Source of the DNA: Arthrobacter bussei
GTDB lineage: Bacteria > Actinomycetota > Actinomycetes > Actinomycetales > Micrococcaceae
DNA: 64,000 nucleotides
Reading direction: 5' to 3'
Assembly: GCF_009377195.2 (NCBI RefSeq)
Contig: NZ_VJXX01000003.1
Span: 62,001-126,000, forward strand
Both the position numbers and the translations under genes were made by a program. The notes beneath the pieces are model-generated. The model was given only the letters and a program-made list of their open reading frames with translations, was not told the origin of the DNA and made no database searches. Shown here in pieces: positions 51,224-61,315 of this stretch. Each line of letters starts with the position of its first letter. Position 1 is the stretch's first letter.

Positions 51224-52915
51224 ATGCAGCACCAGAACCAGCACGTGCAGGCCCGCAGTGTGCGCGGCAGGAGGTCCGGCAGAGCCGCCGGACTCCTGGC
51301 CGCCGCCGCCCTCGCGGTCACGGCACTGACCGCCTGCCAACCGATCCAGCCCCTGCCGGCGGCGCCTGTGCGCGAGGACGTGACGGGCGTTCCCCTCGGG
51401 GAAGCGACGATCCGGGAGGGCGGTGACCTCGTGATGGCGCTCTCTGCCGAACCGGACCGCCTCGACCCGACGACGTCGTCCTCCCTCTACACGCGGTACG
51501 TCATGCAGACCATGTGCCAGAAGCTCTACGACATCGACGCCGAGGGGGAGATCGTCCCGCAGCTCGCCACCGCGCTGCCGGAGGTCTCCGAGGACGGCCT
51601 CACGGTCACCATCCCGGTCCGCACGGACGCCGTGTTCGCGGACGGTGTCCCGTTCGACGCCGAGGCCGTCCGGACCACGCTCGAACGCCACCTGACCCTC
51701 GAGGGCTCCACCCGCAAGAGCGAACTGGGCCCGATCGCCGGGATCCGCGCGGTCGGCGAGGACCGTGTCGAGATCAGCTACGAGCGGCCGTTCGCTCCCC
51801 TGACCGCCGCGCTCGCCGACCGCGCCGGGATGATGCTCTCGCCACAGGCCATCGCCGAGAACGGTGCGGACTTCGGCACCAGCCCGGTCTGCGTGGGGCC
51901 GTTCAAGTTCGTGGACCGCGTGCCCCAGACCTCGATCACCGTGGAGCGCGATCCGCTCTACTACGACGCCGAGGACGTCCACCTCGACACCATCACCTAC
52001 CGCATCATCACGGACGCCAACATCAGGGCCGCGAACCTGCGTTCCGGCGACGTCCAGGTGGCGGACACCATCTCCCCGCAGGACGTCGACGCGCTGCTCA
52101 AGGAGGACGGCGTGGGCGTGCTCCAGGTCGGTTCCCTCGGCTACCAGGCCCTCACCGTGAACGTCGGCAACGTGGACGGTGCGGGGGAGCCGCCCGGCAC
52201 CATCGACACGCCCGTCGCCCAGGAGAGTGCCATCAGGATGGCGCTGTCCATGTCGATCGACCGTGAGGCACTGGTCAACACCGTGTTCAACAGCTGGTTC
52301 GAACCCGCCTGCTCCCCGGTGTCCCCGGACAGCCCGTACTCCTCCGCGCCGAGCGAGGCCTGTCCGCCCTACGACCCGGAAGGCGCCCGGCAGCTGCTCG
52401 AGGACGCCGGCGTCGAGACTCCGTACCCGCTGGAGATGCAGGTCACCAACACCCCGGACACCCTGCGCTTCGGCCAGGCCCTGCAGGCCGCGGTGGCGGA
52501 CGGCGGCTTCGACCTCACCGTGGTGCCCGTGGAGTACTCCACGCTCCTCGACGTGCAGTCGCAGGGCGATTTCGAGGCGCTGCAGCTCGGCTGGTCCGGG
52601 CGGATCGACCCGCACGGCAACATGTTCAACTTCCTCTCGACCGGTGGCGGCAACAACTACTCCGGCTACAGCAACCCGGAACTGGACGAGGTGCTCACGA
52701 GTGCGGCGCAGATCAACGACGTCGAGGGCCGCGCGGAGCTCTACGGCAAGGCCGTCGAGCTCGTGCAGCGCGACAACCCGATCCTCTACCTCTACCGCCA
52801 GCGGAACCTGACCGCCTACAGCACCGACGTCGTCGGCGTCGAGACCTTCACGGACGGCGTGGTCCACCTGAGCGACGCCGCGTTCATCGAGCCCACCGAC
52901 GAGACGGAGAACTGA
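51224..52915 (+). CDS. ABC transporter substrate-binding lipoprotein, peptide/nickel family
   Basis: 563 residues. Signal peptide with lipobox LTAC (residues about 20-39), then SBP family 5 features: GGDLVMALSAEPDRLDPTTS, YDIDAEGEIVPQLATALPEVS, and the ligand loop region DTISPQDVDALL. The C-terminal half has DREALVNTVFNSWFEPA. It heads the operon of two permeases, gamma-glutamyltransferase and a double ATPase, so its ligand is likely a peptide or gamma-glutamyl compound. ATG 51224. Confidence 0.92.
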   Translation: MQHQNQHVQARSVRGRRSGRAAGLLAAAALAVTALTACQPIQPLPAAPVREDVTGVPLGEATIREGGDLVMALSAEPDRLDPTTSSSLYTRYVMQTMCQKLYDIDAEGEIVPQLATALPEVSEDGLTVTIPVRTDAVFADGVPFDAEAVRTTLERHLTLEGSTRKSELGPIAGIRAVGEDRVEISYERPFAPLTAALADRAGMMLSPQAIAENGADFGTSPVCVGPFKFVDRVPQTSITVERDPLYYDAEDVHLDTITYRIITDANIRAANLRSGDVQVADTISPQDVDALLKEDGVGVLQVGSLGYQALTVNVGNVDGAGEPPGTIDTPVAQESAIRMALSMSIDREALVNTVFNSWFEPACSPVSPDSPYSSAPSEACPPYDPEGARQLLEDAGVETPYPLEMQVTNTPDTLRFGQALQAAVADGGFDLTVVPVEYSTLLDVQSQGDFEALQLGWSGRIDPHGNMFNFLSTGGGNNYSGYSNPELDEVLTSAAQINDVEGRAELYGKAVELVQRDNPILYLYRQRNLTAYSTDVVGVETFTDGVVHLSDAAFIEPTDETEN

Positions 52916-52916
52916 C

Positions 52917-53870
52917 ATGGGCCGCTACCTCCTCACCCGGCTCTGGCAGTCGGTCGTCACCCTCGTCCTCGCCTCCCTCGTCGTCTTCATCGGCGTGCGC
53001 CAGCTGCCCGGTGACCCCGCCCTCGCCATGGCGGGGGAGGAGGCGACGCCGGAACAGCTCGCCGCCGTGCGCGCCGACATGGGCCTCGACCAGCCACTCG
53101 TGACCCAGTACCTGGCGTTCGTGCGGAACACGTTCAGCGGTGACTTCGGTGAATCGACCCGCACGGGGACACCGGTCACCGAACTGATTGCCACCACGCT
53201 GCCCGTCACGCTGTGGCTCTCGGCCTACGCGATCGTGGTGGCCATCGTGATCGGCATCCTCTTCGGGGTCATCGCGGAGCGGTTCCGTGGCCGCTGGCCC
53301 GAGTGGGTCGCCAACGCCTTCGCCCTCGTCGGCCTGTCCGTGCCGAACTTCTGGCTCGGCATCCTCGCCATCCTCTACCTCGCGGTGACGCTCGGCTGGT
53401 TCCCCGCCTCCGGCTACGTCGACGTGTTCTCGGACCCGCTGCGGGGGCTGTACTACCTGACCCTGCCCGCGCTGATCCTCGGCACGGGTCTCGCCGCGGT
53501 CATCATGCGCCAGACGAGGGCGTCGATGATCGAGACCATGACCACCGACTACGTGCGGACCGCGCGGGCCAAGGGGCTCGGCCGCGGGCGGGTCCTCGTG
53601 CGCTACGGCCTGCGGAACTCCCTGATCGTCGTCGTGACCATCGTGGGCCTCCAGCTCGGCGGCCTCATCTCGGGCGCCGTGGTCACCGAGCGGATCTTCG
53701 CCCTGCCGGGCTTCGGCAAGCTCACGCTCGACGCCGTCTTCACCCGCGACTATCCCGTGATCCAGGCCGTGGTGCTCATCATCACCGTCAGCTACATCCT
53801 CATCAACCTCGCCGTGGACATCCTGTACTCGGTGGTCAATCCCAAGATCCGCGTCGGAGGAGCCAACTGA
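52917..53870 (+). CDS. ABC transporter permease, DppB type
   Basis: 317 residues with the N-terminal GRYLLTRLWQSVVTLVLASLVVFIGVRQLPGDPA and a binding-protein-dependent permease domain; the EAA-type loop TDYVRTARAKGLGRGRVLVRYGLRNSL contacts the ATPase. Six helices. It starts 1 nt after the SBP stop and overlaps the next permease, so the operon is tightly coupled. Confidence 0.92.
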   Translation: MGRYLLTRLWQSVVTLVLASLVVFIGVRQLPGDPALAMAGEEATPEQLAAVRADMGLDQPLVTQYLAFVRNTFSGDFGESTRTGTPVTELIATTLPVTLWLSAYAIVVAIVIGILFGVIAERFRGRWPEWVANAFALVGLSVPNFWLGILAILYLAVTLGWFPASGYVDVFSDPLRGLYYLTLPALILGTGLAAVIMRQTRASMIETMTTDYVRTARAKGLGRGRVLVRYGLRNSLIVVVTIVGLQLGGLISGAVVTERIFALPGFGKLTLDAVFTRDYPVIQAVVLIITVSYILINLAVDILYSVVNPKIRVGGAN

Positions 53871-54760
53871 TGGCCGTCGAAACCCTGCCCCCGAAAGCGG
53901 GAGGCGCCGGCCTCGGCTCCGGCCGCGGCCGCATCCTGTCCTCCCTCCGGCACAACCCGCTGGGCATCACGGGCGGCATCATGCTCGTCGCCGTGGTGCT
54001 GGCCGGACTGCTCGCCCCGCTCCTCGCGCCCTACTCGCCGTCGGAGGTGCACTTCGACACGCCCTTCCAGCGGCCACTGACCGAGGGCTTCCCGCTCGGC
54101 ACGGACGATCTCGGGCGTGACATCCTCTCGCGCCTGCTCTTCGGCATCCAGACCTCGCTGCAGGTCGGTGTGCTCTCGGTCCTCCTCGCCGTCGTCATCG
54201 GGACGCCCCTCGGCCTGCTCGCGGGCTACTCCCGCGGGTTCGACGCCGTGATCTCCCGCCTCACCGACGTCACCCTCGCCTTCCCGTTCCTCATCATCGC
54301 CGTCGGACTCGCCGCCATCAGCGGGCCGAGCCTCGGCAATGCGGCGATCGCCCTCGGTATCGCCCAGATCCCCACCATGATCCGGGTGGTCCGCGGCGAG
54401 ACGCTGCGCATCAAGGAGAGCGACTTCGTGCTCGGGGCCCGCACCATGGACGCCTCGCCCACCTGGATCATGCTGCGGCACGTGCTGCCCAACGCGACGT
54501 CCGCCATCATCGTCCAGGCCACGGTCATCATGCCCGTCGCCGTGATCGGGGAGGCACTCCTGTCCTTCCTGGGGCTCGGCATCCAGCCGCCCACGCCGAG
54601 CCTCGGCATCATGCTCTCCGACGCCCAGCAGTACATCTTCCGCGCGCCCAGCGCGGCGATCTTCCCGGGCATCGCGATCGCGCTGATCTGCCTGGCCTTC
54701 AACCTCTTCGGCGATGCCCTGCGCGACGCCTTCGACCCGACGAACACCACCCGGAAGTGA
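53870..54760 (+). CDS. ABC transporter permease, DppC type
   Basis: 296 residues. The N-terminal helix and loop LGTDDLGRDILSRLLFG are typical of DppC/OppC, followed by the permease domain with EAA loop SDFVLGARTMDASPTWIMLRHVLPN. ATG 53870 overlaps the DppB stop by 1 nt (TGATG). It pairs with the DppB-type permease to form the pore. Confidence 0.92.
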   Translation: MAVETLPPKAGGAGLGSGRGRILSSLRHNPLGITGGIMLVAVVLAGLLAPLLAPYSPSEVHFDTPFQRPLTEGFPLGTDDLGRDILSRLLFGIQTSLQVGVLSVLLAVVIGTPLGLLAGYSRGFDAVISRLTDVTLAFPFLIIAVGLAAISGPSLGNAAIALGIAQIPTMIRVVRGETLRIKESDFVLGARTMDASPTWIMLRHVLPNATSAIIVQATVIMPVAVIGEALLSFLGLGIQPPTPSLGIMLSDAQQYIFRAPSAAIFPGIAIALICLAFNLFGDALRDAFDPTNTTRK

Positions 54761-56574
54761 CCACGATGACGTACACACCCCCTCCCTCCTTCACCACCAG
54801 GCCCACCCTGCAGGGAACGTTCGGCATGACCGCCTCGACGCATTGGCTCGCCACCGCGTCGGCCCAGGCCGTGCTCGAGCGCGGTGGCAACGCCTTCGAC
54901 GCCGCCGTGGCCGGGGCCTTCGTCCTGCACGTCGTCGAGCCGCACCTCAACGGCCCCGGCGGGGACATGACCGGGGTGTTCGCGACCGCGGCGGAACCCG
55001 GCAGGCCCGTGGTCCTCATGGGCCAGGGCCCCGCACCCGCGGCCGCGACCCGCGAGCACTACCTCGCCGAGGGCCTCGAACTCGTCCCCGGCGCCGGGGC
55101 GCTCGCCGCAGCGGTGCCCGCCGCCGTCGACGCCTGGCTGGTCCTGCTCCGTGACCACGGGACCTGGGAGCTGGAGGACGTCCTCGCCTTCGCCATCGGG
55201 TACGCCCGCGACGGCCACCCGATCGTCGGGCGCGTCGGCGCGACCATCGCCGCCGTCGCCGACCTCTTCACCGAGCACTGGCCCACCTCGGCCGCCCTGT
55301 GGATGCCCGAGGGCCGGCCGCCGCGCGAGGGCGAGCTCATCCGCAACGAGGCCTACGCCCGCGTGCTCGGGTCACTGGTCGGTGCGGCCGCCGACGGCGG
55401 GACGCGCGAGGAGCGCATCGACGCGGCCCGGCTCGAGTGGCGGACCGGCCTCGTGGCCCAGGCCGCCGCGGAGTTCGTGCGGACGCCCCACCGGCACTCC
55501 TCCGGACTCGACCACGCCGGCGTGATCACCGTGGAGGACTTCGCAGGCTTCGAGGCGGGCTACGAGGAGGCGACCACCCTCGAGTTCCGCGGGTACACCA
55601 TCGCGAAGACCGGGCCCTGGGGCCAGGGCCCGGCCCTGCTGCAGACCCTCGCGATCCTCGACGGCTTCGACGACGAGCGTCTGGACCCCTCGACGGCGAT
55701 CGGCGCCCACACCATCCTCGAGGCGCAGAAGCTCGCGATCGCCGACCGTGAGGCGTACTACGGCGACGCCGACGTGCCCATGGAGTACCTGCTCTCGGCG
55801 GAGTACGCCGCCGAACGCCGCGCGCTCATCACCGACGAGGCCTCCCGGGAGTTCCGGCCGGGCACCGTCCCGGGCGTCGAGCCCTTCACGCCACCGCTCC
55901 GCACGGGCTACACGCCGCCGGCGCTGGCGGACGGCAGCGGCTTCGCCGGGGTCGGGGAGCCGACGGTGTCCCGCAGCGGCGAGACCCGCGGGGACACCTG
56001 CCACATCGACGTCGTCGACGCGCACGGCAACATGGTCTCCGCGACACCGAGCGGCGGCTGGCTGCAGTCCTCGCCGGCCATCCCCGAGCTCGGCTTCTGC
56101 CTGGGCTCGCGCCTGCAGATGACCTGGCTCGAGGAGGGCGGCCCGTCCACGCTGCAGGCCGGGAAGCGGCCCCGCACCACGCTCACCCCGACCCTCGTCC
56201 TGAAGGACGGACGGCCCGTGGCCGCCCTCGGGTCCCCGGGCGGGGACCAGCAGGACCAGTGGCAGCTGCTCTACCTCCTGCGGACGATCGTCGGCGGGTA
56301 CTCGCCCCAGCAGGCCGTCGACGCGCCGTCCCTGCACACGACGTCCATCCCCGGGTCCTTCTGGCCGCGTACCTGGGAGCCGGGCGGCGCCGTGGTCGAG
56401 GACCGGCTCGGCGAGGACGTGATCACGGACCTCGAACGCCGCGGCCATGTCGTCACGCGCGCAGGGGACTGGTCGCTCGGCCGCCTGTCCTCCGTCACCA
56501 AGGACCACGCGACGGGCGTGCTGTCCGCCTCCGCCAACCCCCGAGGAGCACAGGGCTATGCTGCAGGACGCTGA
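54757..56574 (+). CDS. Gamma-glutamyltransferase family protein
   Basis: 605 residues. The N-terminal part has STHWLATASAQAVLERGGNAFDAAV, HLNGPGGD and GATI-type elements of GGT. The autoprocessing site where a Thr starts the small subunit reads GDTCHIDVVDAHGNMVSATPSGG, so Thr414 takes the catalytic place, although GGT usually has GTTH. No signal peptide, so it is likely cytoplasmic, unlike classic GGT. It should cleave or transfer gamma-glutamyl groups of an imported compound. GTG 54757 overlaps the permease stop; ATG 54766 is an alternative. Confidence 0.9.
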   Translation: MTTMTYTPPPSFTTRPTLQGTFGMTASTHWLATASAQAVLERGGNAFDAAVAGAFVLHVVEPHLNGPGGDMTGVFATAAEPGRPVVLMGQGPAPAAATREHYLAEGLELVPGAGALAAAVPAAVDAWLVLLRDHGTWELEDVLAFAIGYARDGHPIVGRVGATIAAVADLFTEHWPTSAALWMPEGRPPREGELIRNEAYARVLGSLVGAAADGGTREERIDAARLEWRTGLVAQAAAEFVRTPHRHSSGLDHAGVITVEDFAGFEAGYEEATTLEFRGYTIAKTGPWGQGPALLQTLAILDGFDDERLDPSTAIGAHTILEAQKLAIADREAYYGDADVPMEYLLSAEYAAERRALITDEASREFRPGTVPGVEPFTPPLRTGYTPPALADGSGFAGVGEPTVSRSGETRGDTCHIDVVDAHGNMVSATPSGGWLQSSPAIPELGFCLGSRLQMTWLEEGGPSTLQAGKRPRTTLTPTLVLKDGRPVAALGSPGGDQQDQWQLLYLLRTIVGGYSPQQAVDAPSLHTTSIPGSFWPRTWEPGGAVVEDRLGEDVITDLERRGHVVTRAGDWSLGRLSSVTKDHATGVLSASANPRGAQGYAAGR

Positions 56575-58216
56575 GAACATCCTGGAGGTCTCCGACCTCG
56601 ACGTCACCTTCGGCGGGACCCCGGTGCTGCACCGCATCGGGTTCTCGATGCGGCGCGGGGAGCGCGTGGCGATCGTCGGCCAGTCCGGTTCGGGAAAGTC
56701 GACGGCCATCGGTGCGATCCTCCGCCTGCTGCCCGGGAGCGGGCGCATCACCCACGGGTCGATCGTCCTCGGAGCCGGACGGACGCGCGGTGGTGTCGAG
56801 GACCTCGCGACGGCGACCGAGCCGGTCATGCGGAGCATCCGGGGCCAGCGCGTCGGGCTCGTACCGCAGGACCCCATGTCCAACCTCAACCCGGCCATGA
56901 AGATCGGTCCGCAGGTCGCCGACGCCCTCGTCGCAAGCCGCCGCGACCTCGGGGCCGAGGGGAAGCTGGACCGCGCCGAGGTGAAGAGGCGAGCGGTCGC
57001 CCTCCTCACGGAGGCGGGCATCCCCGACGCCGAGCGCCGGTACGGCCAGTACCCGCACGAGTTCTCGGGCGGCATGCGCCAGCGCGTCCTCATCGCCATC
57101 GCCCTCGCGGGTGAGCCAGAACTCCTGATCGCCGACGAGCCGACCTCCGCCCTGGACGTCACCGTGCAGCGGCAGATCCTCAACCACCTGCAGTCGCTCG
57201 TGGATGCGCGCGGCACCTCCCTGCTGTTCATCACGCACGATCTCGGGCTCGCCGCGGACCGCACCGACCGCATCATCGTCATGTCCGAGGGGCGGATCGT
57301 GGAGGTCGGGACGCCCCGGCAGATCCTCCTCGACCCGCAGGAGGAGTACACGAAGCAGCTCGTGGCGGCTGCCCCCTCGGTCGCGGCGGCGCTCGACGCC
57401 GACCCCCTCGCCGAGACTCCGGCCGCACGGAGCGAACCCATCCTGGTGGTGCGCAACCTCGTGAAGGAGTTCGCCCTGCGCGGCCAGCGCGGCGGGACCG
57501 TGCGTGCCGTGAACGACGTCTCCTTCCAGGTGGAGCGCGGCACCACCACGGCGGTGGTGGGCGAGTCCGGTTCGGGCAAGACCACGGTGGCGCGCATCAT
57601 CCTCGGGCTGGAGTCGGCGTCCTCCGGGGAGGCCCTGATCGACGGCGCGTCGCTCACGACCACCCGGGGCGCACAGCGGCGCGCGCTGCGCCGCATGGTG
57701 CAGCCCGTGTTCCAGGATCCCTACGGATCGCTCGATCCGACCTACAGCATCGAGCGGCTCATCGACGAGCCGCTACGCATCTTCGGTGTCGGGGACCGGG
57801 AGAGCAGGCGCGAGCGGGTCGCGGAACTCCTGGACCAGGTGGCGCTGCCGCGTGGGGTGGCCCAGCGCCGCCCGAACGAGCTCTCCGGGGGCCAGCGGCA
57901 GCGCGTCGCGATCGCCCGGGCCCTCGCGCTCGAACCCGAGCTGCTCATCTGCGACGAGGCCGTCTCGGCGCTCGACGTCCTCGTCCAGGACCAGATCCTC
58001 ACGCTGCTCGCCGACCTGCAGGACCGGCTCGGCCTCACCTACCTGTTCATCACGCACGATCTCTCGGTGGTGCGGCAGATCGCCCACGACGTCGTCGTCA
58101 TGAGATCGGGGGACGTGGTGGAGAGCGGTACCGTGGACGAGGTCTTCAACCGCCCTCGGGCGGACTACACGAAGGAGCTTCTTGGAGCCATCCCGGGCGC
58201 GGCGTTTGCGGCCTGA
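56558..58216 (+). CDS. Dual-ATPase ABC transporter subunit (DppD-DppF fusion)
   Basis: 552 residues containing two complete ABC domains. First: Walker A GQSGSGKST, signature FSGGMRQR, Walker B LLIADEPTSALD. Second: Walker A GESGSGKTT, signature LSGGQRQR, Walker B LLICDEAVSALD. Fusing both ATPases in one chain is common for this subfamily in actinobacteria. ATG 56558 (GAGGAG upstream) lies inside the end of the GGT gene (17-bp overlap); longer frames upstream are antisense-like. Confidence 0.93.
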   Translation: MLQDAENILEVSDLDVTFGGTPVLHRIGFSMRRGERVAIVGQSGSGKSTAIGAILRLLPGSGRITHGSIVLGAGRTRGGVEDLATATEPVMRSIRGQRVGLVPQDPMSNLNPAMKIGPQVADALVASRRDLGAEGKLDRAEVKRRAVALLTEAGIPDAERRYGQYPHEFSGGMRQRVLIAIALAGEPELLIADEPTSALDVTVQRQILNHLQSLVDARGTSLLFITHDLGLAADRTDRIIVMSEGRIVEVGTPRQILLDPQEEYTKQLVAAAPSVAAALDADPLAETPAARSEPILVVRNLVKEFALRGQRGGTVRAVNDVSFQVERGTTTAVVGESGSGKTTVARIILGLESASSGEALIDGASLTTTRGAQRRALRRMVQPVFQDPYGSLDPTYSIERLIDEPLRIFGVGDRESRRERVAELLDQVALPRGVAQRRPNELSGGQRQRVAIARALALEPELLICDEAVSALDVLVQDQILTLLADLQDRLGLTYLFITHDLSVVRQIAHDVVVMRSGDVVESGTVDEVFNRPRADYTKELLGAIPGAAFAA

Positions 58217-58922
58217 GCAGGATGCCGCGGCCCCGCAGCGCGTCCTCGACGCGATCCGCCGCGACATCATCTTCGGGACGCTCCTGCCCGGCGTCCGGGT
58301 GACGGAGGCCGCACTGGCCACGAAGTACGGTGTCTCGCGCGTCCCTGTCCGCGAGGCGCTGCGGGCCCTGGAGGCCGAAGGCTTCGTCGAGTCGAAGCCC
58401 TATGCGGGGTCCACGGTCGCGGAGATCCCGCTCGACGACGCCGAGGACCTCTTCGCGGTGCGCGGCGTCATCGAGTCCACCATCGCGCGCCGGGCGGCGC
58501 GCCGCGCGGCCGCGCAGTTCGCCGCGGACGCCCCCAGCACACAGTGGTGGTCGGCGCGCCGGGCACTCGCGGACATCCTCGACGACGGAGACCGCGCGGT
58601 GGCCGCCGATGCCCTCGCGGACCTCCCCGAACTCAACATCCGCTTCCACCTGGGCGTCGCGGAGCTCAGCGGCAGTGCCTCGCTCGCGGCCCTGCTGCGC
58701 CAGATCTCGGGGAAGATCGAGTGGCTGTACGCGGCGGACGTGGACAACCGCGGCAAGCAGTCCTGGGGTGAGCACCGGCTGATCATGGCGGCCATCGACG
58801 CGGGCAGCGAGGCGGAGGCAGAACGCCTGATGGCCGGCCACGTGGGCTCCTCGCACCGCGGGTACATGGAGCGCTTCGCCACGCCCCGGGATGCAGGCGG
58901 CGGGACCGTCCCCCGGGACTGA
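58182..58922 (+). CDS. GntR-family (FCD) transcriptional regulator
   Basis: 246 residues. N-terminal winged HTH (about 18-85: LDAIRRDIIFGTLLPGVRVTE, VSRVPVREALRALEAEGFVE) and an all-helical FCD ligand domain (about 92-235: FAVRGVIESTIARRAARR). The start TTG 58182 overlaps the ATPase gene by 35 bp, so it is the last gene of the peptide-transport operon and probably controls it in response to the imported compound or its breakdown product. Confidence 0.88.
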   Translation: MEPSRARRLRPEQDAAAPQRVLDAIRRDIIFGTLLPGVRVTEAALATKYGVSRVPVREALRALEAEGFVESKPYAGSTVAEIPLDDAEDLFAVRGVIESTIARRAARRAAAQFAADAPSTQWWSARRALADILDDGDRAVAADALADLPELNIRFHLGVAELSGSASLAALLRQISGKIEWLYAADVDNRGKQSWGEHRLIMAAIDAGSEAEAERLMAGHVGSSHRGYMERFATPRDAGGGTVPRD

Positions 58923-59056
58923 GGTCCCGGGGGCGCGGATCACGGACGGGCCGTTCACCGGGACCGAGGTCGCGAGGCGGAGCGGCCGCGGACCGGGTGC
59001 ATACGCTGGGGGAACGGGCAGGCGCCGGTGCGCGCGGGACGCCGCCGGTGATCCGG

Positions 59057-60313
59057 CTACAGGAACGGGCGCAGCGGCGCGAGGATGGCCTCGCTCACGC
59101 GGGCCACCAGATGCCGGCTGTCCCATTCCTCCTTGCTGAGGACGCGGCTGTTGGAGGAGTCCACCTCGAAGATCCGTTCCATGGTCGAGGCGAGGGCGCG
59201 GTCGAAGATCTCGAGGTTGATCTCGTAGTTGCCGGTCAGGCTCAGGCGGTCGATGTTGGCGGTACCGACGGTGCTCCACTCGCCGTCGATCGTCGCGGTC
59301 TTCGCGTGGATCATGGAGTTCTGGTACAGCAGGATCTGCACGCCCGCGCCGATCAGGGAGGAGTAGAACCCGCGCGAGAGCCAGTCCGAGACCACATGGT
59401 TGGAGTCCTCGGGCAGGATCACGCGGACGTCCACGCCCCGGCGGCTGGCCCGGAGCAGAGCGTCGAGGATCTGCCGGTCGGGGATGAAGTAGGCCGTCGT
59501 GATGAAGATGTGGTGCCGCGCGCGGTTGATCGCGTCCAGATAGATCCCCCGGATGGGGAACACGAGGTTCGCGGGGATGTTGTTCACCGCGCGGATGCGC
59601 GGCTCCCAGAAGGAGGCGCTGAGGTCGGGGAGCTCGGGCCGGCGCGGGATGGCCCTCAGGTTCCAGAACCCGGCGAAGGCCTCGCGGAGCTCCCAGACCG
59701 AGGGACCGCGGATCTCCAGGTGCGTGTCCCGCCACTTCGTCGCGTACAGGGAGCCGATGTTGTAGCCGCCCACGAAGCCCACTTCGTCGTCGACCACGAG
59801 GACCTTGCGGTGGTCGAAGCCGGTGCCCCGGATGTTCGTGAAGACGATGGAGGGCCGGAGCACGGGGAAGCGGTAGGCGTTGACGCGTGGATGCCAGGCG
59901 TAGAAGAACGGGTTGACCACGAGGTTCGCGAACCCGTCGTAGATCACGAAGACCTTCACGCCGCGCTCCGCGGCCCGGTTCACGGCGTCGCGGAAGCGCG
60001 CCCCGACCTCGTCACCCTTCCAGATGTAGGTCTCGAGCAGTACCTGGTGCTCGGCCCGGTCGATCGCGGCGATCATCGCGTCGAAGAGGTCCTCGCCGTA
60101 CGTGTAGACCGTGGTGTCGGTGTCGGCGATCCTCGTGTGGAACGTCCCCGGCTGCGGGAAGCCCGGCCGCTTGCGGCGCTGGCGCTTCTGATAGGTGTCC
60201 ACGGCGACCAGGCCCGCGATCACCACCGCCTGTGCCGAGAACAGGCCGAGAGCGGCCCGCTTCATCGTGACCCGGGCGAAGCCCATCACCGTCTTCTGCT
60301 TGAACCAGCCCAT
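59057..60313 (-). CDS. Cardiolipin-synthase-like phospholipase D family protein
   Basis: 418 residues. A membrane helix at about 22-38 anchors the protein; the rest is cytoplasmic or external PLD domain. Two HKD motifs are intact: DHRKVLVVDD (His168, Lys170, Asp175) and IHAKTATIDG (His336, Lys338, Asp343), each followed by the usual GG.N or GT.N. This fits transfer of phosphatidyl groups to phosphatidylglycerol, making cardiolipin. ATG 60313 precedes the helix; reading upstream has an ATG at 60340. Confidence 0.9.
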   Translation of the reverse strand: MGWFKQKTVMGFARVTMKRAALGLFSAQAVVIAGLVAVDTYQKRQRRKRPGFPQPGTFHTRIADTDTTVYTYGEDLFDAMIAAIDRAEHQVLLETYIWKGDEVGARFRDAVNRAAERGVKVFVIYDGFANLVVNPFFYAWHPRVNAYRFPVLRPSIVFTNIRGTGFDHRKVLVVDDEVGFVGGYNIGSLYATKWRDTHLEIRGPSVWELREAFAGFWNLRAIPRRPELPDLSASFWEPRIRAVNNIPANLVFPIRGIYLDAINRARHHIFITTAYFIPDRQILDALLRASRRGVDVRVILPEDSNHVVSDWLSRGFYSSLIGAGVQILLYQNSMIHAKTATIDGEWSTVGTANIDRLSLTGNYEINLEIFDRALASTMERIFEVDSSNSRVLSKEEWDSRHLVARVSEAILAPLRPFL

Positions 60314-60362
60314 ATGCCCAGCGTATCGCCTCGTCGGCACCGGCCCGCCGGGGGCGGCCGGG

Positions 60363-61106
60363 TCAGTGCCCGCCGACCTCGAGGGCCTGCGTCACGGCGG
60401 TGTCAACGCCCGCACGCCAGGGGAAGCCGTGCCCCGGGAGCACCGTCCTCGCCGCTGTGGCCCGCAGCGCCTCCAGCGACCGCAGCGCCGTGGCGGTGTC
60501 CGCGGTCGCCGCGCGCGCGACCACCTGCGGTCCGGGGTGGCCGGTGTACGGATCGAGGGTCACGAGGGCATCACCGCTGATCACCGCGTCGCGGTCGGGG
60601 AAGTGGAGCCCGCAGTGGCCCTTCGTGTGACCGGGCGTCGGCACGAGCAGCGGTGCGCCGGGCAGCGCTGCGGCCGCCTCGGGGGTGAGCGGGAGGGTGT
60701 CCGCCACGCCCTTGACCATCAGGGCACCCGCCGCCGTCATCCGGGCGAGGCCGGGGACGGCGCGGGGATACCGGAGCGGGTACAGGAAGGGCGTGCGCTC
60801 ACGCTCGTAGCTGTAGGGGTGCGCCGCGATACGGGCGTCGTCGGGGTGGCAGTACACGGGGATTCCGTAGCGCGACCTCAGGTGCTCGGCGGTGCCCACG
60901 TGGTCGAAGTGCCCGTGGGTCAGGACGACCCCCCGGATGTCCGCGACGGGACGGCCGATCCGCTCCATCGCCTCCAGCAGCAGGCCCTTCGAGCGCGGCA
61001 GGCCCGTGTCCACGAGCAGCACGCCGTCGTCGTCCTCCACGAGGTAGACGTTCGTCCTCGCGTACTCGAGGTAGTGGATCCCCGGGGCGATGTCCGTCCT
61101 GATCAT
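60363..61106 (-). CDS. Metallo-beta-lactamase fold hydrolase
   Basis: 247 residues. Metal motifs are THGHFDHVG (HxHxDH), TPGHTKGHC (His), SGDALVTLD (Asp) and LPGHGFPW (His). No signal peptide. The fold and size fit MBL hydrolases related to glyoxalase II or quorum-lactonase types. ATG 61106. Neighbours do not indicate the substrate. Confidence 0.88.
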   Translation of the reverse strand: MIRTDIAPGIHYLEYARTNVYLVEDDDGVLLVDTGLPRSKGLLLEAMERIGRPVADIRGVVLTHGHFDHVGTAEHLRSRYGIPVYCHPDDARIAAHPYSYERERTPFLYPLRYPRAVPGLARMTAAGALMVKGVADTLPLTPEAAAALPGAPLLVPTPGHTKGHCGLHFPDRDAVISGDALVTLDPYTGHPGPQVVARAATADTATALRSLEALRATAARTVLPGHGFPWRAGVDTAVTQALEVGGH

Positions 61107-61315
61107 GCTGTGCCTCACTCGTTCTCGTGGTGTGCCGGTCCCTGGTTCCGACCCTAGGCAGGCGGTGGCGTGGCGACAAGGAGGACGGTGCGGCGCTGCC
61201 GGGGTTTCCATCGGCGCCCCCAGTGGCTACGTTGGGGACAGCAGGACAGGCACGGCGCCCGAGCGCGGAAGCGGAGCACTCGAGGGTCGGGAGGCCGATC
61301 CTCGGGAGGCACGGG

